DNA from: Actinomadura pelletieri DSM 43383
GTDB taxonomy: Bacteria; Actinomycetota; Actinomycetes; Streptosporangiales; Streptosporangiaceae
Assembly: GCF_003634705.1 (NCBI RefSeq)
Contig: NZ_RBWU01000009.1
Coordinates: 1 to 64,000 of the forward strand
DNA length: 64,000 bases
Direction: 5' to 3'
Part shown: in pieces, positions 50,979-60,046 of the stretch
How positions within the stretch are numbered: position 1 is the first letter of the stretch
How the letters are laid out: each line of letters opens with the position of its first letter
Translations under genes and position numbers: made by a program
The notes under the pieces: generated by a model
Database searches by the model: none
Told to the model about the DNA's origin: nothing
The model's input: only the letters and a program-made list of their open reading frames with translations

Positions 50979-51614
50979 ATGCTCAACAAGATCAGGCCCG
51001 GGTTGGAACGCGTCCTCAAACCCGTCGGAAACGCGGTCGCGCGGACCGGGCTCTCGCCCAACGCCATCACCGTCGTCGGCACGCTCGGTGTCGCCGGGGG
51101 CGCGCTCGTGCTGTTCTCGCGCGGTGAGTTCTTCTGGGGCACGATGGTCATCACCGCGTTCGTGCTGTTCGACATGCTCGACGGCGCCGTCGCCCGTGTC
51201 ACCGGCAAGATCTCCAAGTTCGGAGCGTTCCTGGACTCCACGATGGACCGGGTCGCCGACGCCGCGATCTTCTCCGGGCTGATGATCGGCCTGTACCGGG
51301 ACGGGCAGGAGCCCCTCGCCGGGGTCGCGCTGTACTGCATGGTCGCCGGGGTCGTGGTGTCGTACGCCAAGGCCCGCGCCGAGGGGCTCGGATACACCTG
51401 CAACGTGGGCATCGCCGAGCGCGCGGAACGGCTCATCGTCGCCCTGGTCGCCGCCGGGCTCGACGGGCTCGGCGTCCCCTACGTCCTGGCGGTCGCACTG
51501 TGGGTGCTCGCGGGGTTGAGCACGGTCACGATCGGGCAGCGGTTCGCCACCGTCTACGTGCAGGACAGGGACGCCGCCCGGCCGAGGGACCCCGCGCCGG
51601 AGCCGCGCCCATGA
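50979..51614 (+). CDS. pgsA: Phosphatidylinositol phosphate synthase (CDP-alcohol phosphatidyltransferase)
   Basis: 211 residues with about six membrane helices. The signature DGAVARVTGKISKFGAFLDSTMDRVAD matches the D-G-x2-A-R-x8-G-x3-D-x3-D motif with all acidic metal ligands. In mycobacteria the gene between HIT and the PIM acyltransferase makes phosphatidylinositol phosphate from CDP-diacylglycerol and inositol phosphate, and that order is kept here. Its TGA overlaps the next ATG (ATGA). Confidence 0.94.
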   Translation: MLNKIRPGLERVLKPVGNAVARTGLSPNAITVVGTLGVAGGALVLFSRGEFFWGTMVITAFVLFDMLDGAVARVTGKISKFGAFLDSTMDRVADAAIFSGLMIGLYRDGQEPLAGVALYCMVAGVVVSYAKARAEGLGYTCNVGIAERAERLIVALVAAGLDGLGVPYVLAVALWVLAGLSTVTIGQRFATVYVQDRDAARPRDPAPEPRP

Positions 51615-52540
51615 ACGCGACCCGTCCGCGGTCGCGTGCCGCGGACCTGCGGGACGAGGTGATGGACGCCGCGTTCACGGTCGGCTGGACGGTCGTCCGG
51701 AAGACGCCCGAGCGCGCGGCCCGGCTCGCGTTCACCGCCCTCGCCGACCACACCTGGCACCGGCACGGCGCGGGCGTGCGGCAGTTGGAGAAGAACCTGT
51801 GCCGCGTCGTCGGCAAGGACACCGTCGACGACGAGGTCCGGGTGCTCAGCAAACGTGTGCTGCGCTCCTACTTCCGCTACTGGCTGGAGGTCTTCCGGCT
51901 GCCCGAGTACGACCGGGCGCGGATCCTCGGCAGGATGCGGGTCACCGGCGAGAAGAAGATCTTCACCAATCTCGACTCGGGACGCGGCGTCATCCTCGCG
52001 CTGCCGCACATGGGCAACTACGAGCACGCCGGCGCGTGGCTCGTGCACCGCGGGTACCCGTTCACCACGGTCGCGGAACGGCTCAGGCCCGAGTCGCTGT
52101 TCGAACGGTTCGTCGAGTTCCGGGAGGGGCTCGGGATGGAGGTCCTCGCGCACCGGGGCGCGTCGGCGTACGGGCGCATGGCCCAGCGGCTCCGCGCCGG
52201 CAGGCCGGTGTGCCTCGTCGTCGACCGCGACCTGACCGAGAGCGGGATCGACGTGGAGTTCTTCGGCGCCACCGCCCGGATGCCCGCCGTTTCGGCGGCG
52301 CTCGCGATCCAGACCGGTGCCGCCCTCATCCCCGTGACACTCTGGTACGAGGGCGAGTACTGGGCGGCGCGGGTCCACGAGGAGATCCCCGTGCCGGAGG
52401 AGGGCCGCAGGCAGGAGAAGATCCAGGCCATGACGCAGGAACTCGCGCGGGTCTTCGAGCAGGGCATCGCCGCCCACCCCGAGGACTGGCACATGCTGCA
52501 GAAGGTCTGGGTGGACGACCTGGCGGATGGCGGCCGGTGA
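51611..52540 (+). CDS. Phosphatidylinositol mannoside acyltransferase (PatA-like)
   Basis: 309 residues of the LpxL/HtrB lauroyl acyltransferase family. The catalytic HX4E motif is in LALPHMGNYEHAGAWLV; ERLRPESLFERFVEFREGLGMEV and PVCLVVDRDLTESGIDVEFFG follow. In mycobacteria the same operon position encodes the acyltransferase that adds palmitate to the mannose of PIM1/PIM2. Start overlaps the pgsA stop by four bases. Confidence 0.92.
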   Translation: MNATRPRSRAADLRDEVMDAAFTVGWTVVRKTPERAARLAFTALADHTWHRHGAGVRQLEKNLCRVVGKDTVDDEVRVLSKRVLRSYFRYWLEVFRLPEYDRARILGRMRVTGEKKIFTNLDSGRGVILALPHMGNYEHAGAWLVHRGYPFTTVAERLRPESLFERFVEFREGLGMEVLAHRGASAYGRMAQRLRAGRPVCLVVDRDLTESGIDVEFFGATARMPAVSAALAIQTGAALIPVTLWYEGEYWAARVHEEIPVPEEGRRQEKIQAMTQELARVFEQGIAAHPEDWHMLQKVWVDDLADGGR

Positions 52541-52565
52541 GAGTCGGCTCATGAAGATCGGCCGC

Positions 52566-53753
52566 ATGAAGATCGGAATCGTCTGCCCGTACACGTGGAA
52601 TGTGCCGGGCGGCGTCCAGCAGCACATCGGCGACCTCGCCGAGGCGCTGATCGCGCACGGCCACGACGTGTCGGTCATCACCCCCGCCGACGACGACGTG
52701 CCGCTGCCGCCGTACGTGGTGTCGGCGGGCCGCGCCGTGCCCGTGCCCTACAACGGCTCGGTGGCCCGGCTGGCTTTCGGGTTCCGGTCGGCGGGCCGCG
52801 TCCGGCGCTGGATCCGCGAGGGCGGCTTCGACGTCCTGCACGTCCACGAGCCCGCCGCGCCGTCGCTGGGCCTGCTCGCCTGCTGGGCCGCGGACGGCCC
52901 GATCGTCGGCACCTTCCACGCGTCCTATGTGCGGTCGCGGGCGCTGTCGGTCATGTCGCCGGTCCTCAGCAGCGCGCTGGAGAAGATCACCGGGCGGATC
53001 GCCGTGTCCGAGGCCGCCCGCACGAGCCTCGTCGAGCACCTCGGCGGCGACGCCGTGCTGATCCCCAACGGCGTCGCGACCGATCGGTACGCGATGGCCG
53101 AACCGCTGCCCGGCTGGCCCGGACGCGCCTCGGCGGCGGACCCGGCGGACCCGTCCCTTCCCCTCGGTGACGGCGGCGCCCTCGGCTTCCTCGGCCGGAT
53201 GGACGAGCCGCGCAAGGGCCTGGACGTGCTGCTGCGCGCGTTCGAGATCCTCGGGCGGCGCCGGCCCGGCCTGCGGCTGCTGATCGCCGGGCCGGGCGAC
53301 GCCGACGACGTGACGGCCCGCGTCGCCCCGCAGTTGCGGGACCGGGTCGTCGTCCTCGGCCTCGTCAGCGAGGAGGACAAGGTCCGCGCCTACCATTCGG
53401 TGGACGTGTTCGTCGCGCCGAACCTCGGCGGCGAGAGCTTCGGCATCGTCCTCGCCGAGGCGATGTCGGCGGGCGCCCCCATCCTGGCCAGCGACATCGA
53501 GGCGTTCGAACGGGTGCTGCGCGGCGGGCGGGCCGGGGCGCTGTTCCCGGCGGGCGACCACGAGGCCCTCGCGGCGGCGGCCGGGGAGCTGCTCGACGAC
53601 CCGGCGCGCCGCAAGCAACTGTCGGCGGAGGCCCGCGCGGCCGTCCGCGCCTACGACTGGTCGGCGGTGGCCCGCGACGTGCTGAGGGTGTACGAGACGG
53701 TCACGCTCGGCGGCGCCGGCGCGGGCGTCGTCGAGTCGGGACCCGGCGCGTAG
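52566..53753 (+). CDS. pimA: Phosphatidylinositol alpha-mannosyltransferase
   Basis: 395 residues from the ATG at 52566, which gives the family start MKIGIVCPYTWNVPGGVQQHI. An in-frame ATG at 52551 begins a near-repeat of the same 12 bases (ATGAAGATCGGC), so a five-residue longer form is possible. GT-B fold, GT4 family: the N-terminal acceptor half has DVLHVHEPAAPSLGLLA and GTFHASY; the donor site includes FLGRMDEPRKGLDVLL and PNLGGESFGIVLAEAMSAGAP (EX7E). It transfers the first mannose from GDP-mannose to phosphatidylinositol at the inner membrane face. Confidence 0.94.
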   Translation: MKIGIVCPYTWNVPGGVQQHIGDLAEALIAHGHDVSVITPADDDVPLPPYVVSAGRAVPVPYNGSVARLAFGFRSAGRVRRWIREGGFDVLHVHEPAAPSLGLLACWAADGPIVGTFHASYVRSRALSVMSPVLSSALEKITGRIAVSEAARTSLVEHLGGDAVLIPNGVATDRYAMAEPLPGWPGRASAADPADPSLPLGDGGALGFLGRMDEPRKGLDVLLRAFEILGRRRPGLRLLIAGPGDADDVTARVAPQLRDRVVVLGLVSEEDKVRAYHSVDVFVAPNLGGESFGIVLAEAMSAGAPILASDIEAFERVLRGGRAGALFPAGDHEALAAAAGELLDDPARRKQLSAEARAAVRAYDWSAVARDVLRVYETVTLGGAGAGVVESGPGA

Positions 53754-53766
53754 GGGGTGCGGCACG

Positions 53767-54306
53767 ATGTACGACTGGATCATCGACGTCCTGTTCTGGG
53801 TCGCCGTCGTGTTCCTGGTGGCCGTGTACGTGTCGTGGCGCGCGACCCGGCTCGACCGGCTGCACGTCCGTGTCGAGACGGCGCGGGCGGCGCTGGACGC
53901 GGCCCTGGTCAGGCGGGCCGCCGCCGCGCTGGAACTGGCCGCCTCACGGCTCCTGGACCCGGCCGCGAGCCTGGTGCTGGCCACCGCCGCGCACGAGGCC
54001 CGCACCGCCGACGCCGACAACCGGGAGTTCGCCGAGAGCGACCTGTCGCGGGCGCTGCGCGCCGTCGTCGACCAGCCCGAGTTCGTCGGCACGCTCACCG
54101 CCGGCGGCACCGGGGAGGGCGCGGCGATGCTGGACGAACTGTCCTCGTCCGCGGCGAAGGTCGCCTACGCCCGCCGCTTCTACAACGACGCCGTCGCCCA
54201 GGCGAGGATCGCCCGCCGCAAACCCCTCATCCGGATCCTGCCGCTCGCGGGCCGCGCCCCCCTTCCCGACTTCTTCGAGATCGACGACGACCCGCCCGGG
54301 ATCTGA
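53767..54306 (+). CDS. LemA-like membrane-anchored hypothetical protein
   Basis: 179 residues. One N-terminal transmembrane helix (DWIIDVLFWVAVVFLVAVYVSW), then a helical domain with many Ala and Arg. VAYARRFYNDAVAQARIARRKPLIRI near residue 135 resembles the LemA repeat helix, and the protein ends in acidic EIDDDPPG. Genes of this kind follow pimA in many actinomycetes. Function unknown. Confidence 0.78.
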   Translation: MYDWIIDVLFWVAVVFLVAVYVSWRATRLDRLHVRVETARAALDAALVRRAAAALELAASRLLDPAASLVLATAAHEARTADADNREFAESDLSRALRAVVDQPEFVGTLTAGGTGEGAAMLDELSSSAAKVAYARRFYNDAVAQARIARRKPLIRILPLAGRAPLPDFFEIDDDPPGI

Positions 54307-54396
54307 TCCGGGGCGGGCCGGGCCGTGCCGTGACCGGCGAGTGCGTTCGGTCGCGTTCGCTACCCTCTGGCAGACCGGTCAAGGGAGGGGCGAAAC

Positions 54397-55458
54397 GTGC
54401 GATCCGTTAGGGCCGAAAGCGGCGGCCGGGGAACCGTCGTCCGGCGGAGGGCGGGTGCGTGGCTCGGCGTTCTCGTCCTCGGCGCAGCCGCGCTGCCCGC
54501 CTGCTCGGACTCCGGCGGCCCCGCCACGGCGCCCCCGCCGAGCGATCCCGGCGGGCCGGTGGGGTCCGCGACGCCCGCGCCCACGCCCGCGACGCACCCG
54601 TTCACCGGCGGGACGAAGGGTGTCACCAACCCCGTTCTCGCCGTCAAGATCGAGAACACGAGTCCCGCGCTGCCGCAGAGCGGGGTGGCCGCCGCCGACA
54701 TCGTGTACGTCGAGCAGGTCGAGGGCGGCGAGACCCGGCTGATGACGGTGTACTCGTCACGGCTGCCCGAACGCGTCGGGCCCGTCCGCAGCGCCCGGAT
54801 CTCCGACCTGCACATCCTGCCGCAGTTCGGGCGCCCCGCCTTCGCCTTCTCCGGTGTCCAGAGCAAGATGAAGAAGCACGTCCGCGCCGCGCCGGTGTAC
54901 GACGTCTCCCACGAGAAGACGGGCGCCGCCTACTTCAGGTCCAGCGCCAAGCCGATGCCGTACAACCTCTACGCCGCCCCGAGGGCCCTGCTGAGGCACG
55001 CGCCCAAGGCGGAAGGGCCGCGCGACATCGGGTTCCGCTTCGGCGCCGCGCCCGCGGGCGGCAGGCCACTCAAGTCCTTCACCGCCAGATGGCCGTCCGC
55101 GCGGATGGGTTTCACCTGGTCGGCCAAGCACCGGCGCTGGCTCGCCAGTTGGGGCGGGCGCCCCGACCGCGCCGCCGAGGGCGGGATTCTGGGCGGCCGG
55201 ACGATCGTCGTCCAGTACGCCAGGACGACCCGGTCGAAGTTCCACGACTTCCTCGGCAGCTACACCCCGCTGATCCACACCACCGGAACCGGACGGGCCC
55301 TCGTCCTGCGCGACGGTAAGGCGTACAAGACCACGTGGTCGCGTCCGTCCGAGGAGCAGGGCACCACGTTCACCACCGCGACCGGCGAACCGATGACCTT
55401 CGCGCCGGGACAGGTCTGGGTGGTCCTCGTCAACGACGGCAAGCCCTACATCCCCTAG
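54397..55458 (+). CDS. DUF3048 lipoprotein
   Basis: 353 residues from the GTG at 54397 after AAGGGAGGGG. Signal peptide ends in the lipobox LPAC (Cys near residue 36), then a Pro/Gly/Thr stalk to about residue 70. The rest is the DUF3048 domain: LAVKIENTSPALPQSGVAAADIVYVEQVEGGETRLMTVYSSRLPERVGPVRSARISDL, then AFSGVQSKM and GQVWVVLVNDGKP. Relatives include Bacillus YerB. The surface role is unknown; cell-wall binding has been proposed for homologues. Confidence 0.9.
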   Translation: MRSVRAESGGRGTVVRRRAGAWLGVLVLGAAALPACSDSGGPATAPPPSDPGGPVGSATPAPTPATHPFTGGTKGVTNPVLAVKIENTSPALPQSGVAAADIVYVEQVEGGETRLMTVYSSRLPERVGPVRSARISDLHILPQFGRPAFAFSGVQSKMKKHVRAAPVYDVSHEKTGAAYFRSSAKPMPYNLYAAPRALLRHAPKAEGPRDIGFRFGAAPAGGRPLKSFTARWPSARMGFTWSAKHRRWLASWGGRPDRAAEGGILGGRTIVVQYARTTRSKFHDFLGSYTPLIHTTGTGRALVLRDGKAYKTTWSRPSEEQGTTFTTATGEPMTFAPGQVWVVLVNDGKPYIP

Positions 55459-55505
55459 GCCCTCCACCCAGGCCCTACAACTCGTAAGGCCGGGGGCCCG
55501 GGTCG

Positions 55506-55539
55506 TTGACACTGTGCCGGGTCGAACGCTCGTACGAGC
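55506..55539 (+). promoter_or_regulatory. Candidate pdxS promoter with palindrome
   Basis: A consensus TTGACA lies at 55506-55511. Where the -10 should be is the perfect 12-base palindrome GCTCGTACGAGC (55528-55539). The overlap with the expected -10 position suggests an operator, possibly for a MocR-type PdxR encoded elsewhere. Confidence 0.5.
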
Positions 55540-55583
55540 AGGGAATACCATGGAAGGCGACTTATCGCCCGTTCTCGTGAGGT

Positions 55584-56519
55584 ATGCCCGTGTCCACTTC
55601 CACTTCCGCCCCCGACACCACCGCACCGGAGACGGCGCCGGAGACGGGGACCGCCCGCGTCAAGCGCGGAATGGCGGAGATGCTCAAGGGCGGCGTGATC
55701 ATGGACGTCGTCACCCCCGAACAGGCGAAGATCGCCGAAGACGCGGGCGCGGTCGCCGTCATGGCCCTGGAGCGGGTGCCCGCCGACATCCGCGCCGAGG
55801 GCGGCATCTCCCGGATGAGCGACCCCGACATGATCGACGGGATCATCAACGCGGTGTCCATCCCGGTCATGGCCAAGGCCCGTATCGGCCACTTCGTCGA
55901 GGCGCAGGTGCTCCAGGCGCTCGGCGTCGACTACATCGACGAGTCCGAGGTGCTCACCCCCGCCGACTACGAGCACCACATCGACAAGTGGGCGTTCACC
56001 GTCCCGTTCGTCTGCGGCGCCACCAGCCTCGGCGAGGCGCTGCGCCGCATCACCGAGGGCGCGGCGATGATCCGCTCCAAGGGTGAGGCCGGCACCGGCG
56101 ACGTCTCCAACGCCACCACCCACATGCGGCGGATCCGCCAGGAGATCCGGCGGCTCCAGTCCCTGCCCGAGGACGAGCTGTACGTCGCCGCCAAGGAACT
56201 CCAGGCGCCCTACGAGCTGGTCAGGGAGGTCGCCGAGGCCGGGAAGCTGCCCGTCGTGCTGTTCACCGCGGGCGGCATCGCCACCCCCGCCGACGCGGCC
56301 ATGATGATGCAGCTCGGCGCCGAGGGCGTCTTCGTCGGCTCCGGGATCTTCAAGTCCGGCAACCCGGCGCAGCGCGCCGAGGCCATCGTGAAGGCCACCA
56401 CCTTCCACGACGACCCCGGTGTGATCGCCAAGGTGTCCCGTGGTCTCGGCGAGGCCATGGTCGGCATCAACGCCGCCTCCCTCGGCGAGGACCAGAAGTT
56501 CGCCGGACGGGGCTGGTAG
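55584..56519 (+). CDS. pdxS: Pyridoxal 5'-phosphate synthase lyase subunit PdxS
   Basis: 311 residues. TIM-barrel synthase that builds PLP from ribose 5-phosphate, glyceraldehyde 3-phosphate and ammonia supplied by PdxT. Highly conserved blocks: RGMAEMLKGGVIMDV, ALERVPADIR, VMAKARIGHFVEAQVLQALGVDYIDESEVLTPAD, RSKGEAGTGDVSNA, TAGGIATPADAAMMMQLGAEGVFVGSGIFKS. GAGG lies only one base before the ATG at 55584, so the GTG at 55590 (spacing seven) may be the real start. The partner pdxT follows after one intervening gene. Confidence 0.97.
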   Translation: MPVSTSTSAPDTTAPETAPETGTARVKRGMAEMLKGGVIMDVVTPEQAKIAEDAGAVAVMALERVPADIRAEGGISRMSDPDMIDGIINAVSIPVMAKARIGHFVEAQVLQALGVDYIDESEVLTPADYEHHIDKWAFTVPFVCGATSLGEALRRITEGAAMIRSKGEAGTGDVSNATTHMRRIRQEIRRLQSLPEDELYVAAKELQAPYELVREVAEAGKLPVVLFTAGGIATPADAAMMMQLGAEGVFVGSGIFKSGNPAQRAEAIVKATTFHDDPGVIAKVSRGLGEAMVGINAASLGEDQKFAGRGW

Positions 56520-56664
56520 CAGATCGGGCACCCCCCTCTCCACAGCACGCCCTGACAGGGTTTACGCTGGCGGCGCGGCCGGTGACCGGGGCCTTGTCGG
56601 GGGGCTGGGGGCGTTCCCCGGAACGAGGCGTCCGGGGCGGCGCCCGGCCGCGGGAGGGGAGAGC

Positions 56665-57279
56665 ATGGCTTGGTCGGTCGCGCTGGCGTGCGCGAGGGTG
56701 GGCGAGGCCACCGAGGTGTTCCGTCCGGGTCTGGTACCCGACCCGGACGAGGCGGCCGTGATCGCCCGCCGCCTCTACCCGGCGGACACCCTCAGCGAGA
56801 CCGGCGACACCGTCCTGGACTTCGCGCTCTGGCCCTACGAGGACGAGCTGTTCGTCGGCGCGTTCGAGCGGGCGCTGCTGCTGTGCGACCGGCGGCTGTT
56901 CTACCTCGACGACGACGCCCGCCGGATCGCCGACACCGCCGCCGCCGCGCTGCCCGGCTCCCACTGCGGCGTGCTCGTCCTGCACACGGTCATCCGCGGC
57001 TGCTGGTTCCGCTGGTACGAGTCGGGCGAACTGCTCCGCGACGTGTTCGTCACGGCCGAGGACGGCGTCGTCGTCGACCAGGGGGAACGGCTTCCCGCCG
57101 AACGGCCGTTCTGGCGGCCGATCGACGAGGGCGTCCCGGACGTCCCGCTGCCGTTCGACCAGGAGGAGTTCGGGCTCGCGCTCGCCGAGGCCCACATGTT
57201 CGGCCGTGGCATCGCCGAGCGGGGCGAGGACGGGTTCCTGCCCCTGGAACTGCCGCTACGGCGCTTCAAGCACGTTTGA
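56665..57279 (+). CDS. Conserved hypothetical protein between pdxS and pdxT
   Basis: 204 residues from the ATG at 56665 after GGGAGGGGAG. No signal or membrane segment. Repeated short beta-like segments with aromatic residues (FALWPYEDELFVGAFERALLLCDRRLFYL, HTVIRGCWFRWYESGELLRDVFV, ERPFWRPIDEGVPDVPLPFDQEEFGLALAEAHMFG) occur throughout. Similar proteins of unknown function exist in many actinomycetes, but I cannot name the domain with confidence. Its position inside the pdxST region may be incidental. Confidence 0.75.
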   Translation: MAWSVALACARVGEATEVFRPGLVPDPDEAAVIARRLYPADTLSETGDTVLDFALWPYEDELFVGAFERALLLCDRRLFYLDDDARRIADTAAAALPGSHCGVLVLHTVIRGCWFRWYESGELLRDVFVTAEDGVVVDQGERLPAERPFWRPIDEGVPDVPLPFDQEEFGLALAEAHMFGRGIAERGEDGFLPLELPLRRFKHV

Positions 57280-57384
57280 CGCGGCGGTCGGCGCCGCCGA
57301 CACGGGAAGACGCACCGATTGGGAGGACGTTGTACGGAACGTCTAGGGTTGGATGATCCCCACGCGCCTCCCGGAAGGTTCTCC

Positions 57385-58002
57385 GTGACAGCTGTGCCGA
57401 CGATCGGTGTCCTCGCTCTCCAGGGCGATGTGCGCGAGCACGCGCACGCGCTGGAGTCGGCCGGCGCGCGCGTGGTGCGCGTGCGCCGTCCCGACGAACT
57501 GGAACGGGTCGACGGGCTCGTCCTGCCCGGCGGGGAGTCCACCACCATGTGGCGGCTGGCACGCGCGTTCGACCTGCTGGAACCGCTGCGCAAGCGGATC
57601 GAGGCCGGGCTGCCCGCCTACGGCTCCTGCGCCGGCATGATCATGCTGGCGGACCGGATCCGGGACGGCGTCGCGGGCCAGGAGACGGTCGGGGGCATCG
57701 ACATGACCGTGCGCCGCAACGCGTTCGGCCGGCAGGTCGACTCGTTCGAGGCCGACGTCCCGCTGGCCGGTATGGGCGACACGCCGTACCACGCGGTTTT
57801 CATCCGCGCCCCGTGGGTGGAGTCCGTCGGGGACGCCGTCGAGGTGCTCGGACGGGCCGAGGGCGGTCCGAACGCCGGTAGGATCGTCGCCGTCCGCCAA
57901 GGGCGCCTGATGGCGACCGCGTTCCATCCGGAGTTGACAGGCGATTTCCGCGTGCACCACTACTTCGCCGATCTGGTGCGCCGGACGACAGAGAGGGAAT
58001 GA
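57385..58002 (+). CDS. pdxT: Pyridoxal 5'-phosphate synthase glutaminase subunit PdxT
   Basis: 205 residues from the GTG at 57385, six bases after GGAAGG. Class I glutamine amidotransferase: IGVLALQGDVREHAHAL, LVLPGGESTTM (oxyanion), nucleophile Cys in GSCAGMIMLA, and the HPE of FHPELTGD. It releases ammonia to PdxS in the 24-mer synthase. The yebC gene starts four bases after its stop. Confidence 0.96.
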   Translation: MTAVPTIGVLALQGDVREHAHALESAGARVVRVRRPDELERVDGLVLPGGESTTMWRLARAFDLLEPLRKRIEAGLPAYGSCAGMIMLADRIRDGVAGQETVGGIDMTVRRNAFGRQVDSFEADVPLAGMGDTPYHAVFIRAPWVESVGDAVEVLGRAEGGPNAGRIVAVRQGRLMATAFHPELTGDFRVHHYFADLVRRTTERE

Positions 58003-58006
58003 CAGC

Positions 58007-58759
58007 ATGTCCGGCCATTCCAAATGGGCGACGACCAAGCACAAGAAGGCGGCACTCGACGCCAAGCGCGGCAAGCTCTTCGCCAAGCTGATCAAGAACA
58101 TCGAGGTCGCGGCCCGCACCGGTGGCGGAGACCCCGACGCCAACCCGACCCTCTACGACGCCATCTACAAGGCGAAGAAGAACTCCGTCCCCAACGACAA
58201 CATCGAGCGCGCGCGCAAGCGCGGCGCCGGTGAGGAGGCCGGGGGCGCCGACTGGCAGACCATCACCTACGAGGGGTACGCGCCCGGCGGGGTCGCCGTC
58301 CTCATCGAGTGCCTGACCGACAACCGCAACCGGGCCGCCTCGGAGGTCCGCGTCGCCCTCACCCGCAACGGCGGTTCCCTCGCCGACCCGGGCTCGGTGT
58401 CCTACATGTTCAACCGCAAGGGCGTCGTGATCGTGCCCAAGTCGGGCACCACCGAGGACGAGGTCATGATGGCCGTCCTGGACGCCGGGGCCGAGGAGGT
58501 CAACGACCTCGACGGGGAGAACTTCGAGGTCGTCAGCGAGGCCGGCGACCTGGTCGCGGTCCGCTCCGCCCTGGTCGACGCCGGGATCGACTACGAGTCG
58601 GCCGAGAGCAAGTTCCTGCCGAGCGTCACCGTCCCCCTCGACGAGGACAACGCCAAGAAGGTCTTCCGGCTCCTCGACGCCCTGGAGGACTCCGACGACG
58701 TCCAGGACGTCTACGCCAACTTCGACGTGAGCGACGAGGTCCTCGCCACCCTCGACTGA
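58007..58759 (+). CDS. yebC: YebC/PmpR-family regulatory protein
   Basis: 250 residues. The family start SGHSKWATTKHKKAALDAKRGKLFAKL is complete, followed by GGDPDANPTLYDAIYKAKKNSVPNDNIERA and YEGYAPGGVAVLIECLTDNRNRAASEVR. Members were first seen as transcriptional regulators of quorum-sensing and recombination genes; newer work links them to translation of proline stretches. The position before ruvCAB is conserved. Confidence 0.96.
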   Translation: MSGHSKWATTKHKKAALDAKRGKLFAKLIKNIEVAARTGGGDPDANPTLYDAIYKAKKNSVPNDNIERARKRGAGEEAGGADWQTITYEGYAPGGVAVLIECLTDNRNRAASEVRVALTRNGGSLADPGSVSYMFNRKGVVIVPKSGTTEDEVMMAVLDAGAEEVNDLDGENFEVVSEAGDLVAVRSALVDAGIDYESAESKFLPSVTVPLDEDNAKKVFRLLDALEDSDDVQDVYANFDVSDEVLATLD

Positions 58760-58868
58760 CCCCGCGGTCCGTCCGGCGACACGCCCGGCCCACTGGACCG
58801 GCGCGCGTGAACAGGCGCGCGCCGAGTTGGTAGCGTGTTCGGCCGAACAGATGATCGAAGGAGCGGCC

Positions 58869-59444
58869 GTGCGGGTGATGGGGGTGGACCCCGGGCTCAC
58901 CCGGTGCGGGGTGGGCGTCGTCGAGGGCGCCCCGGGCAAACGGCTCCACCTGGTGCACGTGTCCGTCGTGCGGACCGCGCCCGACGAGGACCACCCCCTG
59001 CGCCTGCTGGGCATCGAGTCGGGCATCGAGGCCCTCGTCGACGAGCTGCGTCCCGATGCCATCGCCGTCGAGCGGGTGTTCTCCCAGCACAACGTCCGCA
59101 CCGTCATGGGCACCGCGCAGGCGGCCGGGATCGCGATCCTCGCGGCGGCCCGGCGCGGGCTGCCCGTCGCGCTGTACACCCCGAGCGAGGCCAAGGCCGC
59201 CGTGACCGGAAACGGCCGCGCCGACAAGGCGCAGATCACCAGGATGGTGACACGGCTGTTGTCCCTGGACACCGCGCCGAAGCCCGCCGACGCCGCGGAC
59301 GCGCTCGCGCTCGCCATCTGCCATGTGTGGCGCGGCGGCGCCCAGCATCGCCTCGCCCACGCCCGGCGGTCGCGGATCGAGGAGGCGGCGCGGGCCGAGC
59401 GGGAGCGGCTCGCCGCCCGGACCAGAGGAGGAAGCAGCGAATGA
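58869..59444 (+). CDS. ruvC: Holliday junction endonuclease RuvC
   Basis: 191 residues from the GTG at 58869, five bases after AAGGAG. Catalytic acids: Asp in MGVDPGLTRCG, Glu in AIAVERVFSQHN, and Asp pair in PADAADALALAICH. YTPSEAKAAVTGNGRADKAQITRMV is conserved. RuvC cuts Holliday junctions with RuvAB. Four-base overlap with ruvA. Confidence 0.96.
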   Translation: MRVMGVDPGLTRCGVGVVEGAPGKRLHLVHVSVVRTAPDEDHPLRLLGIESGIEALVDELRPDAIAVERVFSQHNVRTVMGTAQAAGIAILAAARRGLPVALYTPSEAKAAVTGNGRADKAQITRMVTRLLSLDTAPKPADAADALALAICHVWRGGAQHRLAHARRSRIEEAARAERERLAARTRGGSSE

Positions 59445-60046
59445 TCGCCTTCGTCAGCGGCCGGGTGGCCGCCGCCGGGCCCGACGGGGCGGTGATCGAC
59501 GTGCACGGCGTCGGCCTGTCGGTGCAGTGCACCCCGGCCACGCTCGCCGGACTGCGGGTCGGCGAGGAGGCGACGGTCCCGACCTCCCTGGTCGTCCGCG
59601 AGGACTCCCTCACCCTGTTCGGTTTCGCCGACGACGACGAACGCGCCGTCTTCGAACTGCTGCAGACCGCGAGCGGCGTCGGGCCGCGCCTCGCGCTGGC
59701 GATGCTCGCCGTGCACACCCCCAACGCGCTGCGCCACGCGATGGCCACCGAGGACGTGACCGCGCTCACCAAGGTCCCCGGCATCGGCAAGAAGGGCGCC
59801 CAGCGGATCGTCCTGGAACTGCGGGACCGCCTCGGCGGCCCGGTCGGGGACGGCGCGGCCGACGTCCGGGTGCCCCTCCGCGCCGAACCGTGGCGCGAGC
59901 AGGTCCAGCTGGGCCTGATCAACCTCGGCTGGTCCGCCAAGGACGCCGACGCCGCCGTGGACGCCGTCGCCGCCGAACTCGACGGGGGCGAGACGCCCCC
60001 GGTCGCGACCCTGCTGCGGTCGGCGCTGAAGAAGCTGAGCAAATGA
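59441..60046 (+). CDS. ruvA: Holliday junction branch migration protein RuvA
   Basis: 201 residues. OB fold at the start (MIAFVSGRV), helix-hairpin-helix motifs in TASGVGPRLALAML and LTKVPGIGKKGAQRIVLELRDRL, and the C-terminal domain (LINLGWSAKDADAAVDAV) that contacts RuvB. It binds the four-way junction and loads RuvB. Overlaps both neighbours by four bases. Confidence 0.96.
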   Translation: MIAFVSGRVAAAGPDGAVIDVHGVGLSVQCTPATLAGLRVGEEATVPTSLVVREDSLTLFGFADDDERAVFELLQTASGVGPRLALAMLAVHTPNALRHAMATEDVTALTKVPGIGKKGAQRIVLELRDRLGGPVGDGAADVRVPLRAEPWREQVQLGLINLGWSAKDADAAVDAVAAELDGGETPPVATLLRSALKKLSK

